From Microvirga massiliensis (GTDB lineage Bacteria > Pseudomonadota > Alphaproteobacteria > Rhizobiales > Beijerinckiaceae), in assembly GCF_001006805.1 (NCBI RefSeq), contig NZ_LN811360.1:175385-235603 (forward strand): DNA of 60,219 bases, in the 5' to 3' direction. Below, one piece after another: positions 25,425-34,138 of this stretch. Numbering within the stretch: position 1 is the stretch's first letter; the number at the start of each line of letters is the position of its first letter. Both the position numbers and the translations under genes were made by a program. The notes under the pieces are model-generated. The model searched no databases, was not told the origin of the DNA, and saw only the letters and a program-made list of their open reading frames with translations.

Positions 25425-25525
25425 GAGCCCCCAGAGAGATAGGGCCGCCGAGAGCCGGCCCTTCACCTCGCCCCCTCGGCGAGCCGGTCTGACCGATCGG
25501 CAAACCCACAATGATCACACACAAA

Positions 25526-25544
25526 CTCGAAATCCCGAGAGGAC
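25526..25544 (+). promoter_or_regulatory. Leader motif CTCGAAATCCCGAGAGGAC
   Basis: Copy of the shared leader ending 7 bases before the ATG at 25552. CTCG at its start can pair with CGAG inside it, giving a tiny hairpin. Confidence 0.65.
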
Positions 25545-25551
25545 GATAACC

Positions 25552-26175
25552 ATGGATGACGTCGGCTACGTCTACTTCACCGCGACCAGCGATGAGGCCC
25601 AGAACATTTCCGTCAACGGCCTCTCGAGCGTCTGCGTCGAGCTTGATGTAAGCGGCGAGAACGTCATCTACGACGGCCTCTACATTGGCCGGCATCTGGA
25701 CGATGTCACGGCGGCTCTCACCGACGAGCGCCCGGTGCTCATCCGCTTCAATCTCGACTCCGTCGCCGAGATCTTCGACTTCATCGATCTCGAGAGCTCC
25801 GTAAACGGCGCCGACCAATTTGGCATTGCTCTCGATCGCTTCACCATCCCGTCCGTAGAACTCGAATATCTCGACACCCTCAGCGGCAACTGGAACGACA
25901 TGCAGACCTTCACGATCGACATCAGTGCTGTCGCCGACGAGTCCGTCGCAGTCGAGCCCACGTCGGCGAAGAAGGTCTACGACACCCCGTATCTGCCGCG
26001 TGGCCTCTGGTTCAAGAAAATGCGCGAAGAGGGGCTGCTGGCACTCCGCCAGCCGAAGGCCAAGAAGGCTCCGGCATCCCAGGACGCGGCTGGTGACAAG
26101 CCCGTCCGGAGCCCCGCCCAGCTGGCCGCGATCCGCGGCTACTACGCCCGCAAGGCGCGCCTGCAGGCGGCGTGA
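25552..26175 (+). CDS. Hypothetical protein, 207 aa
   Basis: The acidic, beta-rich N-terminal 140 residues (for example VCVELDVSGENVIYDGLYIG) are followed by a Lys/Ala-rich linker. A helical C-terminal piece (SPAQLAAIRGYYARKARLQA) resembles the short basic tails seen in some nucleoid-associated or Lsr2-like proteins. Function unknown. Start supported by the leader. Confidence 0.6.
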   Translation: MDDVGYVYFTATSDEAQNISVNGLSSVCVELDVSGENVIYDGLYIGRHLDDVTAALTDERPVLIRFNLDSVAEIFDFIDLESSVNGADQFGIALDRFTIPSVELEYLDTLSGNWNDMQTFTIDISAVADESVAVEPTSAKKVYDTPYLPRGLWFKKMREEGLLALRQPKAKKAPASQDAAGDKPVRSPAQLAAIRGYYARKARLQAA

Positions 26176-26407
26176 GGGCTGGGCGGCCAGATCGCCGGCC
26201 CGCCGCCCAAGCCCATCCCTCGGCAGAGGGAGTCCCGACTCAAAACACTGGATCTCTCGAGAGGCTGGGGCTTCGGTCCCGGCTTTTCCGATAGCGGAAG
26301 CGAGAAATCCCGATGCCCTGAATTGCTGCGATCATGCCAAAACATCGACTCCACCCCAGGCATGATCGCCCGCCCCGCCGCTCAACCGGAAAACGCACGG
26401 ACACGTC

Positions 26408-27247
26408 ATGAGACTTCTCCTCCTTGGCCCGCCCGCGGCCGGAAAAGGAACTCAAGCGGAGCGTATTTCCCGGCACTGGAGCATTCCGCACCTTTCGACC
26501 GGCGCCATGCTGCGGGCCGCCAAGTACCAGGGCATCTACAATCCGGCCTCCGGTAATCTTGCCCCAGACGCGTTGGTCTGTGAGATCGCCATCGATCGCA
26601 TCAAGCAGCCCGACACACAGGCCGGTTTCCTCTTCGACGGATTTCCGCGCACTCTCGTGCAAGCCCGCATATTCAATGCCTTTCTATCCCGGAATGAGAT
26701 GTCGCTTGATGCAGTCGTCGAAATCCAGGTCGATCGCGATATTCTTCTCAAGCAAATCATGAAGCGAGCGTCCGACGCGATCGAGCGCGGAGAGCAACCA
26801 AGGTCCGACGACAATCCAGTCGCCTTCGAGACCCGAATGCGGGAATACCGGGAACTCACCGCGCCACTTTCGGAGTTCTACGCCGAATCAGGCGTGTTGA
26901 AGACCGTCGACGGGATGAAGTCCCCTGATTGTGTCTGGAGAGAGATCCAGAGCGTGCTCGAACCAAGGCAGACAGCACATGACCTCCGCGCCCCTGCTGA
27001 GCGGGTCAGACTCCTGAGAGAGTTGACCGGCCTCGGGATCATGGATTGCAACGGCGCCATGGGGCTGGCGCAAACGCCCGAATACCGTGGCGATATCGTC
27101 TTGGCCGTCGCCAGCGTCTTAGCCGGGCACCTGGCGGTCCATGTTCACGGCGATCGCAATGCTTGGAACTTACGCAAGGCGCAGACCGATGCGCCGCAAC
27201 TCAGGGCCCGCAATCCGGCGCTCGACGCCGCTTTCCCGCCGCCATAG
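26408..27247 (+). CDS. Adenylate kinase with C-terminal EF-Ts-N-like domain
   Basis: Residues 1-190 match short-lid adenylate kinase: P-loop GPPAAGKGTQ at 7-16, HLSTGAMLR, FDGFPRTLVQA, then DDNPVAFETRMREYRELTAPL. It should interconvert ATP, ADP and AMP. The C-terminal 90 residues are not part of the family. Within them, LLRELTGLGIMDCNGAM and the following GDIVLAVASVLAG (about 198-240) closely resemble the UBA-like N-terminal domain of elongation factor Ts (LR..TGAG.MDCK.AL...GD...A...L). Such a fusion is unfamiliar to me. The product may be a regulated or localised kinase. No partner gene is adjacent. Confidence 0.85.
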   Translation: MRLLLLGPPAAGKGTQAERISRHWSIPHLSTGAMLRAAKYQGIYNPASGNLAPDALVCEIAIDRIKQPDTQAGFLFDGFPRTLVQARIFNAFLSRNEMSLDAVVEIQVDRDILLKQIMKRASDAIERGEQPRSDDNPVAFETRMREYRELTAPLSEFYAESGVLKTVDGMKSPDCVWREIQSVLEPRQTAHDLRAPAERVRLLRELTGLGIMDCNGAMGLAQTPEYRGDIVLAVASVLAGHLAVHVHGDRNAWNLRKAQTDAPQLRARNPALDAAFPPP

Positions 27248-27277
27248 CGCCAGAGATCGGCAATCTCACAAAAGACG

Positions 27278-27315
27278 AGGGCTTCCATTCGGCTCAAAGC
27301 CAGAATGGAAGCCCT
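27278..27315 (-). terminator. Hairpin terminator between convergent genes
   Basis: A perfect 13-base inverted repeat (AGGGCTTCCATTC / GAATGGAAGCCCT) with an inner GGCT/AGCC pairing. On the minus strand it is followed by CGTCTTTTG, so it best serves the gene at 27333-27755. Confidence 0.7.
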
Positions 27316-27332
27316 GAATCGTCCCGCAATGC

Positions 27333-27755
27333 CTATGCTGCCGCCGTACCGACGTAGTCGACGCTGCGCACCACCGTCAGGGTGTTGTCGGGAAGCGGCA
27401 ACAGGTTCCACTGGGGCAGTGCCGCGAGCCGGTGTACCTCCTCCTCGTAAGCGGCCGGATCTTTCCTGGCGAAGGTTAGGATCAGATCCGTGACGCCCAC
27501 TCCACGACCTGCCGCCCAAAGTCGCTCATAGGTCTCGTCCCGGATTTCTTCCGAAACGTCCAAGCGGACCAGGCCGACTACATCGCTCACGCCCCAGTCG
27601 GGATGGAAATATCCAAAGTTCTTCATGAACGCGCGGCGCTTTCCTTCGTCCGGATAATCACTTTCGATCTCAGCAAGAAGAACTTGCATTCCCTCGGTAT
27701 GGGAGGGAGCAACACGATAAATCCTGTCATAGTCAGCAAACAGACCGGGGATCAT
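27333..27755 (-). CDS. Hypothetical protein, 140 aa
   Basis: Unknown family, rich in acidic and aromatic residues (FMKNFGYFHPDWGVSDVVG). GGAG lies 10 bases before the ATG. The IS element begins 26 bases upstream of the start, so the coding region is intact but its original promoter may have been displaced. Confidence 0.6.
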   Translation of the reverse strand: MIPGLFADYDRIYRVAPSHTEGMQVLLAEIESDYPDEGKRRAFMKNFGYFHPDWGVSDVVGLVRLDVSEEIRDETYERLWAAGRGVGVTDLILTFARKDPAAYEEEVHRLAALPQWNLLPLPDNTLTVVRSVDYVGTAAA

Positions 27756-27781
27756 AATTCTCTACTCCACTACGCGTCTCA

Positions 27782-28687
27782 GAGTCCGTCCCGTAATCAT
27801 GAGTGTCGTCCCAAGCGGCGGACGAGGAGCATGACGGAAGCGGCATAAAGGAAGGCGCGGGCTGAAGTGAGCGTCGCCTCCGGATCCTTCCAGAGCCGGC
27901 GATTGCGACTGATCCACGCGAAGAATCTTTCAACAACCCAGCGGCGCGGATGCACCGCAAAGCCCACCTGGTCGGGCGGCTTTCTGACGATCTCGATGCG
28001 GATCGAGGTGGCCTGGGCCGGGGTCTCGCCGGCATAGCCGCTGTCGGCGAACGCTGTGGCGATGAATGGGAACGAGCGCCGCGACAGGTGCAGGACCACA
28101 CAGGCACCATCCCGGTCCTGCACGTCCGCCGGCTGGGGCTCCAGGATCAGACCACGCCCGTCGGTGTCAACCATCACCTGGCGCTTGCGGCCTTTGACCT
28201 TCTTGCAGGCATCATAGCCTCGCGGCCCGCCGCTCTCGGTGGTCCTCACGCTTGGGCTGTCGAGCACGGCGGCTGTGGGCGAGGCCTCCCGTCCCACCCG
28301 CTCCCGGTCGGCCATGACCAGCAGGTGGTTGATGGTCTCGAACACACCGGTGTCACGCCACAGGCTGAACCAGCGGAAGACCGTGCTCTTGGGCGGCAGA
28401 TCAGAAGGCAAGAGCCGCCAGGCAATGCCACCGCGCAGCACATAGAAGATCGCGTTCAGGATCTCCCGAGCGGACCAGCGGCGCGGACGTCCTCGGGCGT
28501 GGGGCTCGGGCAGGAGCAGTTCGATCAGCGCCCATTCGGCATCGGTCAAATCGGTTTCGTATCGCAACCCGTCGCGGCTATACTGCCGCCGAGTGGTCGG
28601 GGTCCACATCGCGGTTCCAGGTCAGGCTTCAGCACCCTCCTGGAATCATAGCGGCCTCGACCACTCAACCATTTTCGGGACGGGCTC
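27782..28687 (-). mobile_element. Complete IS5-family element (IS1031-like group), 906 bp
   Basis: One transposase gene is bounded by imperfect terminal inverted repeats. The left end begins GAGTCCGTCCCGTAATCATG; the right end, read inward, begins GAGCCCGTCCCGAAAATGG. A direct TCA repeat flanks both sides (27779-27781 and 28688-28690). It fits the TNA target duplication known for the IS1031 group. Both ends and the gene are intact, so the element is probably still active. Confidence 0.88.
27797..28609 (-). CDS. IS5-family transposase, 270 aa
   Basis: DDE transposase of one reading frame. The N-terminal DUF4096-like region (LTDAEWALIELLLPEPHARG) is followed by the catalytic core with D in VLDSPSVR, D in FADSGYAG and E in VERFFAWISRNRRL, and the Y-R context usual in IS5. 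It catalyses cut-and-paste movement of the surrounding element. No frameshift or stop is visible. Confidence 0.95.
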   Translation of the reverse strand: MWTPTTRRQYSRDGLRYETDLTDAEWALIELLLPEPHARGRPRRWSAREILNAIFYVLRGGIAWRLLPSDLPPKSTVFRWFSLWRDTGVFETINHLLVMADRERVGREASPTAAVLDSPSVRTTESGGPRGYDACKKVKGRKRQVMVDTDGRGLILEPQPADVQDRDGACVVLHLSRRSFPFIATAFADSGYAGETPAQATSIRIEIVRKPPDQVGFAVHPRRWVVERFFAWISRNRRLWKDPEATLTSARAFLYAASVMLLVRRLGRHS

Positions 28688-28690
28688 TCA

Positions 28691-28957
28691 ATTGAGCCGT
28701 TGCCATAGCTCAAACACCCGATTTGTGCGCCGCATAAGCCAATTGCCCGATTCCATTCCCTACCTGCTTCAGCACGCCGCGCGCTCCAGGATCTGCGCCC
28801 ATCCGTGAGACGGAGCGGTCAAATCGCCTGGCCTGACGCGATGTTCCACATCACAGCCGACGGGATCACTTGGGCGAGCCGGAATACCACGCAATTCCCG
28901 CCATCGGCTCGAGTGCAAACAGGTTGAGTCCGAACGGAAGGCGAAAGCAGCCCCGCT
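28691..28957. other. Region between the IS element and the next gene, no gene seen
   Basis: About 270 bases with no convincing coding frame; likely holds the promoter of the gene at 28985. Confidence 0.4.
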
Positions 28958-28975
28958 GCGAAATCCCTTTAAGGA
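28958..28975 (+). promoter_or_regulatory. Leader motif GCGAAATCCCTTTAAGGAC
   Basis: Copy of the shared leader with AAGGAC as Shine-Dalgarno part, ending 9 bases before the ATG at 28985. Confidence 0.6.
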
Positions 28976-28984
28976 CAGACAATC

Positions 28985-29392
28985 ATGGACGCACAGCAGG
29001 ATCTCTCGACAGTCGAGGATCTCAGACTCAGCGAACTGCGGCTCGTCACGCTCATTTTCCAGGACACGGGGGACGCCAAGACGCACATTGTTCCGGCGGC
29101 CGACGTCCCGAAATTGGCCGAAGCCACGGTGCGTCTCCACCACACGCCAGGTGTCAATCCTAGCACCGGAAATCCCACCCGGAAGATTTGCATGATCACG
29201 GCTGAGCCGATGGCTCTCTATGGTCCGTATTGGTGGACCACACCCAGTCTCGAGGGCAACGGCGATGATACCGGAGCGCGGGTCATCCAGGGCAATTGCC
29301 ACCGCGAAATACCTCTCGAGGACAAGGAGTTCTTCGCGAAACGCGATGCAAAGCAGAATAGCGCCGTCGCCAGAATTGAGAGCTGCCAATGA
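28985..29392 (+). CDS. Hypothetical protein, 135 aa
   Basis: Unknown family. N-terminal beta-rich part (LRLVTLIFQDTGDAKTH) and C-terminal charged tail. It overlaps the next gene by ATGA, so the pair is co-translated. Start set by the leader motif. Confidence 0.6.
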   Translation: MDAQQDLSTVEDLRLSELRLVTLIFQDTGDAKTHIVPAADVPKLAEATVRLHHTPGVNPSTGNPTRKICMITAEPMALYGPYWWTTPSLEGNGDDTGARVIQGNCHREIPLEDKEFFAKRDAKQNSAVARIESCQ

Positions 29393-29691
29393 TGAATCCC
29401 GCCATCGCAGCCATGCTCGAAGACGTGCTCGTCGAGGAAGACCACGAACTCGGTGGCTTCCTGATCTCTGCTGTCTGGAGGGGAGTCGATCGCCCGAACA
29501 CCGGCGGCATCGGGCTGCCTGGCAAGGACGCGAAACTCGTGCCGCTCGTTGAGAAAGCAATGAGAGACGGCGCTTTCTGGTCTCACGCCGCGATCGCCAC
29601 CGACGTCAATGGCAAGACCTACGTTGCCGCCGCGGCGGCGGTTAGCGGCAGGCACCTCAAGGCCGATCTTCGCCGGCTCGGATATCTCTGA
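29389..29691 (+). CDS. Hypothetical protein, 100 aa
   Basis: Coupled to the previous gene. Contains LGGFLISAVWRGVDRP and WSHAAIATDVNGKTYVAAAA, suggesting a small alpha/beta fold. No recognised family. Confidence 0.6.
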   Translation: MMNPAIAAMLEDVLVEEDHELGGFLISAVWRGVDRPNTGGIGLPGKDAKLVPLVEKAMRDGAFWSHAAIATDVNGKTYVAAAAAVSGRHLKADLRRLGYL

Positions 29692-29805
29692 GGCAATACC
29701 GGCTGCCACATAACCCAAGGTGACCGGGCTTTTCTGATCGGCAGCCCGCTCGCCGAATTGCAGCTCCGAATTTTCGCCAAAAACCAAATAGTCAGGACCA
29801 AGACC

Positions 29806-30582
29806 ATGCACGCAAACCATTCGCGCGTCGACTTCGATTTCGACAAGTTCCTCCACGCAAACGTCCAGACGGTGACGGTTCGTATCGTCCACGTCGGCCC
29901 AGTTCAGCCCGCAGCCCACGCGAACAACGAGAAGGTGCGCCACCTTCTTGTCGAGCATGTCCGGCCCCGCGGTCAGGACGGCTCCCACATTGAGGAGATC
30001 GTCATCATGAGAAACAACAGCCTCATGCAGAAAGGCATCCTCTCAGCATTTCTCGAGGCTCATGGGAAAGGCGCTTCCGAGTTCACCTTCCGCCTGACTG
30101 GCCATCCAGGCAACTTGCGGACCGTAGAGACCTTCGAGATCTCCACGGCCCGACCGGCGACCCAGCCGACGCTCGTCGTCAACAACACGACGCCGCCCAA
30201 GCAGACCTCGGAACCGGTCATCATCACCTACGGGAAGCGCTACAACAGCCAGGGGACCGACACCTTCTGCCTCTATGTCCCGGCCGAAACCTATGCAGGC
30301 GTCATGTTCGCCGGCAAGGGCTTCTATCGATTCAGCGAGTCGCCGGACGGACAGCTGTTCTTCGCCTCGACGGAAAAGCAATCCGAGCTGAAGTTCGAGT
30401 CCAGCAAGGTCCTGGCCGATGGAACGCGGAATATCTGCTTCCGTGGCCTCCGCGTCCGGATCCTAGAGGCGAAGGGCCTCGTGGACCTCAAGAAGTACAT
30501 CGTGCGGGCCTCGCGAGACGGCTTCACGGTCCAACTCGCCAGCGACGGGGCAATCGACTTCGCGATGTCCGCGGCGGCGTGA
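29806..30582 (+). CDS. Hypothetical protein, paralogue of 39600-40385
   Basis: 258 aa. The C-terminal third (KRYNSQGTDTF..., GKGFYRFSESPDG, KQSELKFESSKV) aligns with the product of 39600-40385 (KRYNTSDGSDRQ, GIGYFRRWYVDGD, QKSKLIYKSS). The N-terminal halves share a pattern of two strands, a helix and FTFRLTG or FVFKLAE. The two are therefore diverged copies of one two-domain family that I do not recognise. The start at 29806 has AGGACC upstream; an in-frame ATG 48 bases earlier lacks a site. Confidence 0.65.
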   Translation: MHANHSRVDFDFDKFLHANVQTVTVRIVHVGPVQPAAHANNEKVRHLLVEHVRPRGQDGSHIEEIVIMRNNSLMQKGILSAFLEAHGKGASEFTFRLTGHPGNLRTVETFEISTARPATQPTLVVNNTTPPKQTSEPVIITYGKRYNSQGTDTFCLYVPAETYAGVMFAGKGFYRFSESPDGQLFFASTEKQSELKFESSKVLADGTRNICFRGLRVRILEAKGLVDLKKYIVRASRDGFTVQLASDGAIDFAMSAAA

Positions 30583-30966
30583 ACCGCGGGCCGGGCATAA
30601 AACGCGCCGGAGCCGCGGCACAGCCCGCCATGGCCCCGGCGAAGGCCCGAAGCCGTCGGCAGGCGAATCGGCTGGCCACCTTCGATCGGCCGCTGCCCTT
30701 CGGGCCGATGCGTCGCCCGGGCGCGCGAAATACCACCTGCCTGGAGGCCCGGTCGGAAGGCCAAAGAGGGGTCCGGTTACCCGCCCGGCCAGAGTTGTCT
30801 GCGAACAACTCAGCGCCGACCCCATCTGGGGCCAACAGCCACTCGTTCCGAACTCTCACGAGCGAGAGGCTCCAACTGGCTCGGGCCGCAGAGTCGCATT
30901 GGCTCGCACCTCCGCCCCGACTGGAAAGCCCTCGGGCTCGATCCTCCGCGCTCAAAAGGAATCGTC
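30583..30966. other. Intergenic region without a convincing gene
   Basis: About 380 bases, very GC-rich. Long frames exist on both strands but their Arg/Pro/Ala composition is typical of non-coding frames in high-GC DNA. Confidence 0.4.
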
Positions 30967-31290
30967 ATGAGGCACTACGTCTACCAACTCGTCCCGAACG
31001 GACCCGCCACCAGCGCCTACCGCTACTACACGGGCGCCATCATTGCTGCCAGGACGCTCGAGCAGGCGCTGCGCACCCACCCGGCCAGCAGCGAGCGCAA
31101 TCGGATTCGCTGGAGCGAGCGGGACCAGGTCTGGATGAGCCATTTCGACGATGGCACCGTCCGGCCCTACATCAACACCGCCTGGCCCGATCATCCGAGC
31201 AAGGTCGCCGGCCTAAAGATCGCGGAGATGCTCGACCCGGTCGATTCGCCTGACGCTCGGGTTGTCCTGGCCGCGCAGAACGCGGCGTAA
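30967..31290 (+). CDS. Hypothetical protein, 107 aa
   Basis: AAAGGA lies 7 bases before the ATG. Tyr/Trp-rich N-terminal part (YVYQLVPNGPATSAYRYYTG), then a charged helix. Unknown family; ends in a strong terminator. Confidence 0.6.
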   Translation: MRHYVYQLVPNGPATSAYRYYTGAIIAARTLEQALRTHPASSERNRIRWSERDQVWMSHFDDGTVRPYINTAWPDHPSKVAGLKIAEMLDPVDSPDARVVLAAQNAA

Positions 31291-31360
31291 CCCGCACTGA
31301 CAGGCCGCGCCCCGAGACGATTACTGCCGACGGGCAGCAGACGAACTTTGAGCTCACCAG

Positions 31361-31394
31361 AAGGCGGCACCCATCAGGGTTGCCGCCTTTTTTC
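31361..31394 (+). terminator. Intrinsic terminator
   Basis: AAGGCGGCA-CCC and GGG-TTGCCGCCTT pair around ATCA with one bulge, followed by six Ts. Insulates the initiator region from the upstream array. Confidence 0.85.
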
Positions 31395-31588
31395 TTGCTA
31401 CTCTCCGCACCGCAAAGAGTCGCTCAGCGTCATCTCTCAAATCGGTGGAAACGGAGTTCTCTGATTCTAGACAGGCTCGAAGAGCGCACATAATTTTGGG
31501 CCACAGAGTCTGACGACTTTCACCCAAACATATGGCACCGCACGACATGGCACCTCGCGCACTCAGGCCGTTGACGGTCGAGACGATG

Positions 31589-32305
31589 AGCCGCGCCCGC
31601 AATCCGCGCCCTGCATTCCCCGCGGGTGTTTCAGATACGCAGTTCGATTTCCCCTTTGATTGCGAGCCCGACGATCTACCCATCGTCGACGTGCGGGCGG
31701 ATATTGAAGACGATCAGGCGAAGAGAGCCACCGAACGGGCCTTCGGTGGACGAGCGGAGGATAGCTCTGCATCTGAGGGGCAAGCCGAGCAGGTCGCGGG
31801 GTCCTCGAGCCCAGCGGATGCACCGTCTCCTGAAGCTCCGAGTTCGCCGATAGAGGAGCCTTCTCGTCCCCGCCGTGTCCTGCCCAGCGTGATCCAGCCC
31901 GAGATCGAGCTCCAGCGGCAGCTGCAGAACGATCAGGAACGCAGCAATCATCGGGGTCGCACGTTGACCGAGGGGGACGCTAAGCGCGCGGATACCCGCA
32001 AGGCCAAGGCTGCGAAGAATCAGCTGGCAATGGCCCAGGATCAGATACCGCCGCTCCTGGCCGCCATAGAGTCTGCTCGGCTTGACAATCACCAGATCGC
32101 GGCTCGCCAGGAACTTGTGCTGGAGCCTAGCGTAGAACCCGAGCTCGTTAGCCTCTCAGGGACCGTGGAAATCCCCCACGTGCAGCCTTCAGGCCCTGTT
32201 GTTTCGCGCACCCGGTCACGCCCCAGATGGATCGCAGTTCGGAACAAGGATGGGTTCCTGCCGGGACAGCGCTGGAAGCGTCGCCTCCCGAAATACTGCT
32301 GGTGA
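31589..32305 (+). CDS. Hypothetical protein next to initiator gene, about 238 aa
   Basis: Unknown family. Low-complexity, acidic Ser/Pro-rich middle (SSSPADAPSPEAPSSPIEEP), a Lys/Ala helix (ADTRKAKAAKNQLAMAQ) and a basic C-terminus (RWKRRLPKYCW). The start is uncertain: ATG at 31589 or 31532, neither with a good ribosome binding site. It converges on the initiator gene with one base between the two stops, so it may affect initiator mRNA by antisense transcription. Confidence 0.45.
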   Translation, partial: SRARNPRPAFPAGVSDTQFDFPFDCEPDDLPIVDVRADIEDDQAKRATERAFGGRAEDSSASEGQAEQVAGSSSPADAPSPEAPSSPIEEPSRPRRVLPSVIQPEIELQRQLQNDQERSNHRGRTLTEGDAKRADTRKAKAAKNQLAMAQDQIPPLLAAIESARLDNHQIAARQELVLEPSVEPELVSLSGTVEIPHVQPSGPVVSRTRSRPRWIAVRNKDGFLPGQRWKRRLPKYCW

Positions 32306-32306
32306 T

Positions 32307-33461
32307 CTAGTTTCCGTCGAGGGGGAGGCTCAGCGCTTTCTCCCCGGCCAGCTGCTGGTTCCTGATCCTGCGCAGCCGGGCGCGCTTCTCCGCGTCATTC
32401 GGGATGAACGCGACCGGATCGCTGCCCGTGACCTCCCGGAAATCCTGTTTCTTCCGGGAGGCGATCCGCTGGGCATCGGTCATGTGTTTTGCGAGGCTCT
32501 CGGAAGCAATGATCGTATATTCGACATCGACCTTCGAACGTCCCTGCATGATGTCGCGGATCTCGACATCGGCCACGACACCTTCTCCCTTCAATGCGTT
32601 CACGGCCTGCGTGACACGGCGGAGGACATCGCGCAGTCGAGTCCATCCGGTCAGCCCGCAACCGTCAATGATCTCCGAAGCTCGGATCACATGCGCGATG
32701 GACGGCGACCGCTGGAAGAACATCTCGTGATTGAGACGGCGATACAGCCATCGCTCGATGGGGCTTTTTAGCCGCATGATGACTTCGTAATCCATTTGCC
32801 GAAAATCCAGGTGCATGAGCGCCTGAGAGACGAGCCAGTTGAACCCGACGGTCGTGGCCGATTCGGCGTTGCGACGATCGCCGGACCGGTACATCGGGAA
32901 GGTTGAACCTGAAACCATGGGTTCCTTGATTGTCCCGTCCTTGCCTTCGACGAGCCGCACGATTTCGACCGTGGATCTGTGCAGGACCGTCAAGGCGTCC
33001 TGGATCTCGTAGAAGCTGAATTTGTGACCGGTGCGTTCCAGTTCCCTATCAACTTCATAGATCGAGAAGGTGACGCCAACCTCGCCCTTGTCGCCTGCGA
33101 CCATCGAGAGTCGGTTCTTCATCACCGCGATTTGCCGGATCACTTCCTCGACAAGCTGCTCACGTTCACCCGGATATTGCTCAGTGTCCTTTCCTTCTCT
33201 GCGGATACGAGCCGGGGTAAGAGTCACCATGTAGACGCTGCCGCCATGGGTGAATGTGCGCTCGATCGTTTTCAGGTATTTGCCGTCTCCACTGGCGATT
33301 CGGATATCCTCGGCATGCCGGAAGACCGAGCGAGGGGCCACGTCCCACAAAGCGATGGTGTTGGTGAGCCTGCGGTCCGGATCGTCGATCTCCCAGAAAT
33401 CGAACTGAACGGGTGGCTCATACGGCTTCGGCTGGGGCTTCAGTTGAACGACCTTGGACAT
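32307..33461 (-). CDS. repA: Plasmid replication initiator protein (RPA/RepA-type)
   Basis: 384-aa initiator related, as I recall, to the alphaproteobacterial Replication initiator protein A family (PF10134-like). Typical features are FSFYEIQDALTVLHRSTVEI, LKSPIERWLYRRLNHEMF and two predicted winged-helix units (about 120-230 and 240-340). It should bind the adjacent iterons and open the origin for replication. AAGGAG lies 9-10 bases before the ATG. The iteron array begins 90 bases upstream of its start, an arrangement that usually also provides autoregulation. Homology was judged by eye. Confidence 0.8.
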   Translation of the reverse strand: MSKVVQLKPQPKPYEPPVQFDFWEIDDPDRRLTNTIALWDVAPRSVFRHAEDIRIASGDGKYLKTIERTFTHGGSVYMVTLTPARIRREGKDTEQYPGEREQLVEEVIRQIAVMKNRLSMVAGDKGEVGVTFSIYEVDRELERTGHKFSFYEIQDALTVLHRSTVEIVRLVEGKDGTIKEPMVSGSTFPMYRSGDRRNAESATTVGFNWLVSQALMHLDFRQMDYEVIMRLKSPIERWLYRRLNHEMFFQRSPSIAHVIRASEIIDGCGLTGWTRLRDVLRRVTQAVNALKGEGVVADVEIRDIMQGRSKVDVEYTIIASESLAKHMTDAQRIASRKKQDFREVTGSDPVAFIPNDAEKRARLRRIRNQQLAGEKALSLPLDGN

Positions 33462-33551
33462 GCGAGCACGCTCCTTGCGGCAAGGTTGGGATCACATCGC
33501 TTAGGCTTGCAAGAGGTAAACGGTTTTGAATCCCAACTTTCTCGACTGGGG

Positions 33552-34056
33552 CACTGGGTTTAAGTCGCGCTCCCACTAGGTCTAAGTCGCGCATCACTAG
33601 GTTTAAGTCGCGCTGGTCATACTGATCCGGCGGCACGGATATCCGAATCGGCGACTCGATCTCGCGCATTCAAGGCCATGGCTGAAATCCTTTTGGTCTT
33701 GACGACTCAACCGGAGCCGTTTCGTTCCATCGAAGCTCGCACCTGTCCACCGGTTTCCGCTCAGGAGTGGAGCGCGACTTAAACCTAGTGTCGAAGCGCG
33801 AGTCAGACCTAGTTCCGGAGGCCCTCCTGGGCAAAAAGCTCAACAACTTCAATGAGCTAATCCGGGATGGGACTGGGTTTCACTAGGTTTAAGTCGCGCT
33901 TCCGGCATCCGCGACTTAAACCTAGTGGATTTTCCGAGTCGGGCACTAGGTTTAAGTCGCGCTTCGGAACGGCCGCGACCAATACCTAGCGACTCGCGTC
34001 GCGGACCTAGCGATTCCGCGACTTAGACCTAGTGAATCCGCGACCTAAACCTAGTG
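33552..34056. repeat. oriV: Iteron array, probable origin of replication
   Basis: At least 11 copies of an 18-base repeat, consensus CACTAGGTTTAAGTCGCG. Direct orientation: 33552, 33574, 33595, 33881, 33944. Inverted orientation: 33773, 33797 (degenerate), 33910, 33974 (degenerate), 34017, 34039. A shorter partial copy lies near 34000. The copies form two clusters, separated by about 270 bases that hold two inverted ones. The block lies between the initiator gene and a divergent gene. Iterons bound by the initiator are the known basis of replication and copy-number control in such plasmids. Confidence 0.9.
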
Positions 34057-34138
34057 TCCGCGAGAACGGAAATTGACAGCCTTTCGAGAGGGTTATTGTT
34101 GATCGAATCCAGGACGAATTCCGTCCCTGGAGACCATC

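Noticed and set aside
25441..25462. AGGGCCG/CGGCCCT hairpin after the gene at 24900
   Set aside because: The stem is short and there is no T-run, so it was not called as a terminator.
30579..31253. Plus-strand frame of 224 codons overlapping the gene at 30967
   Set aside because: Arg/Pro/Ala-rich in the wrong frame of a better supported gene.
33552..34056. Repeat array considered as CRISPR
   Set aside because: Repeats are 18 bases, occur in both orientations, have irregular spacing and no cas genes are near; they fit plasmid iterons.
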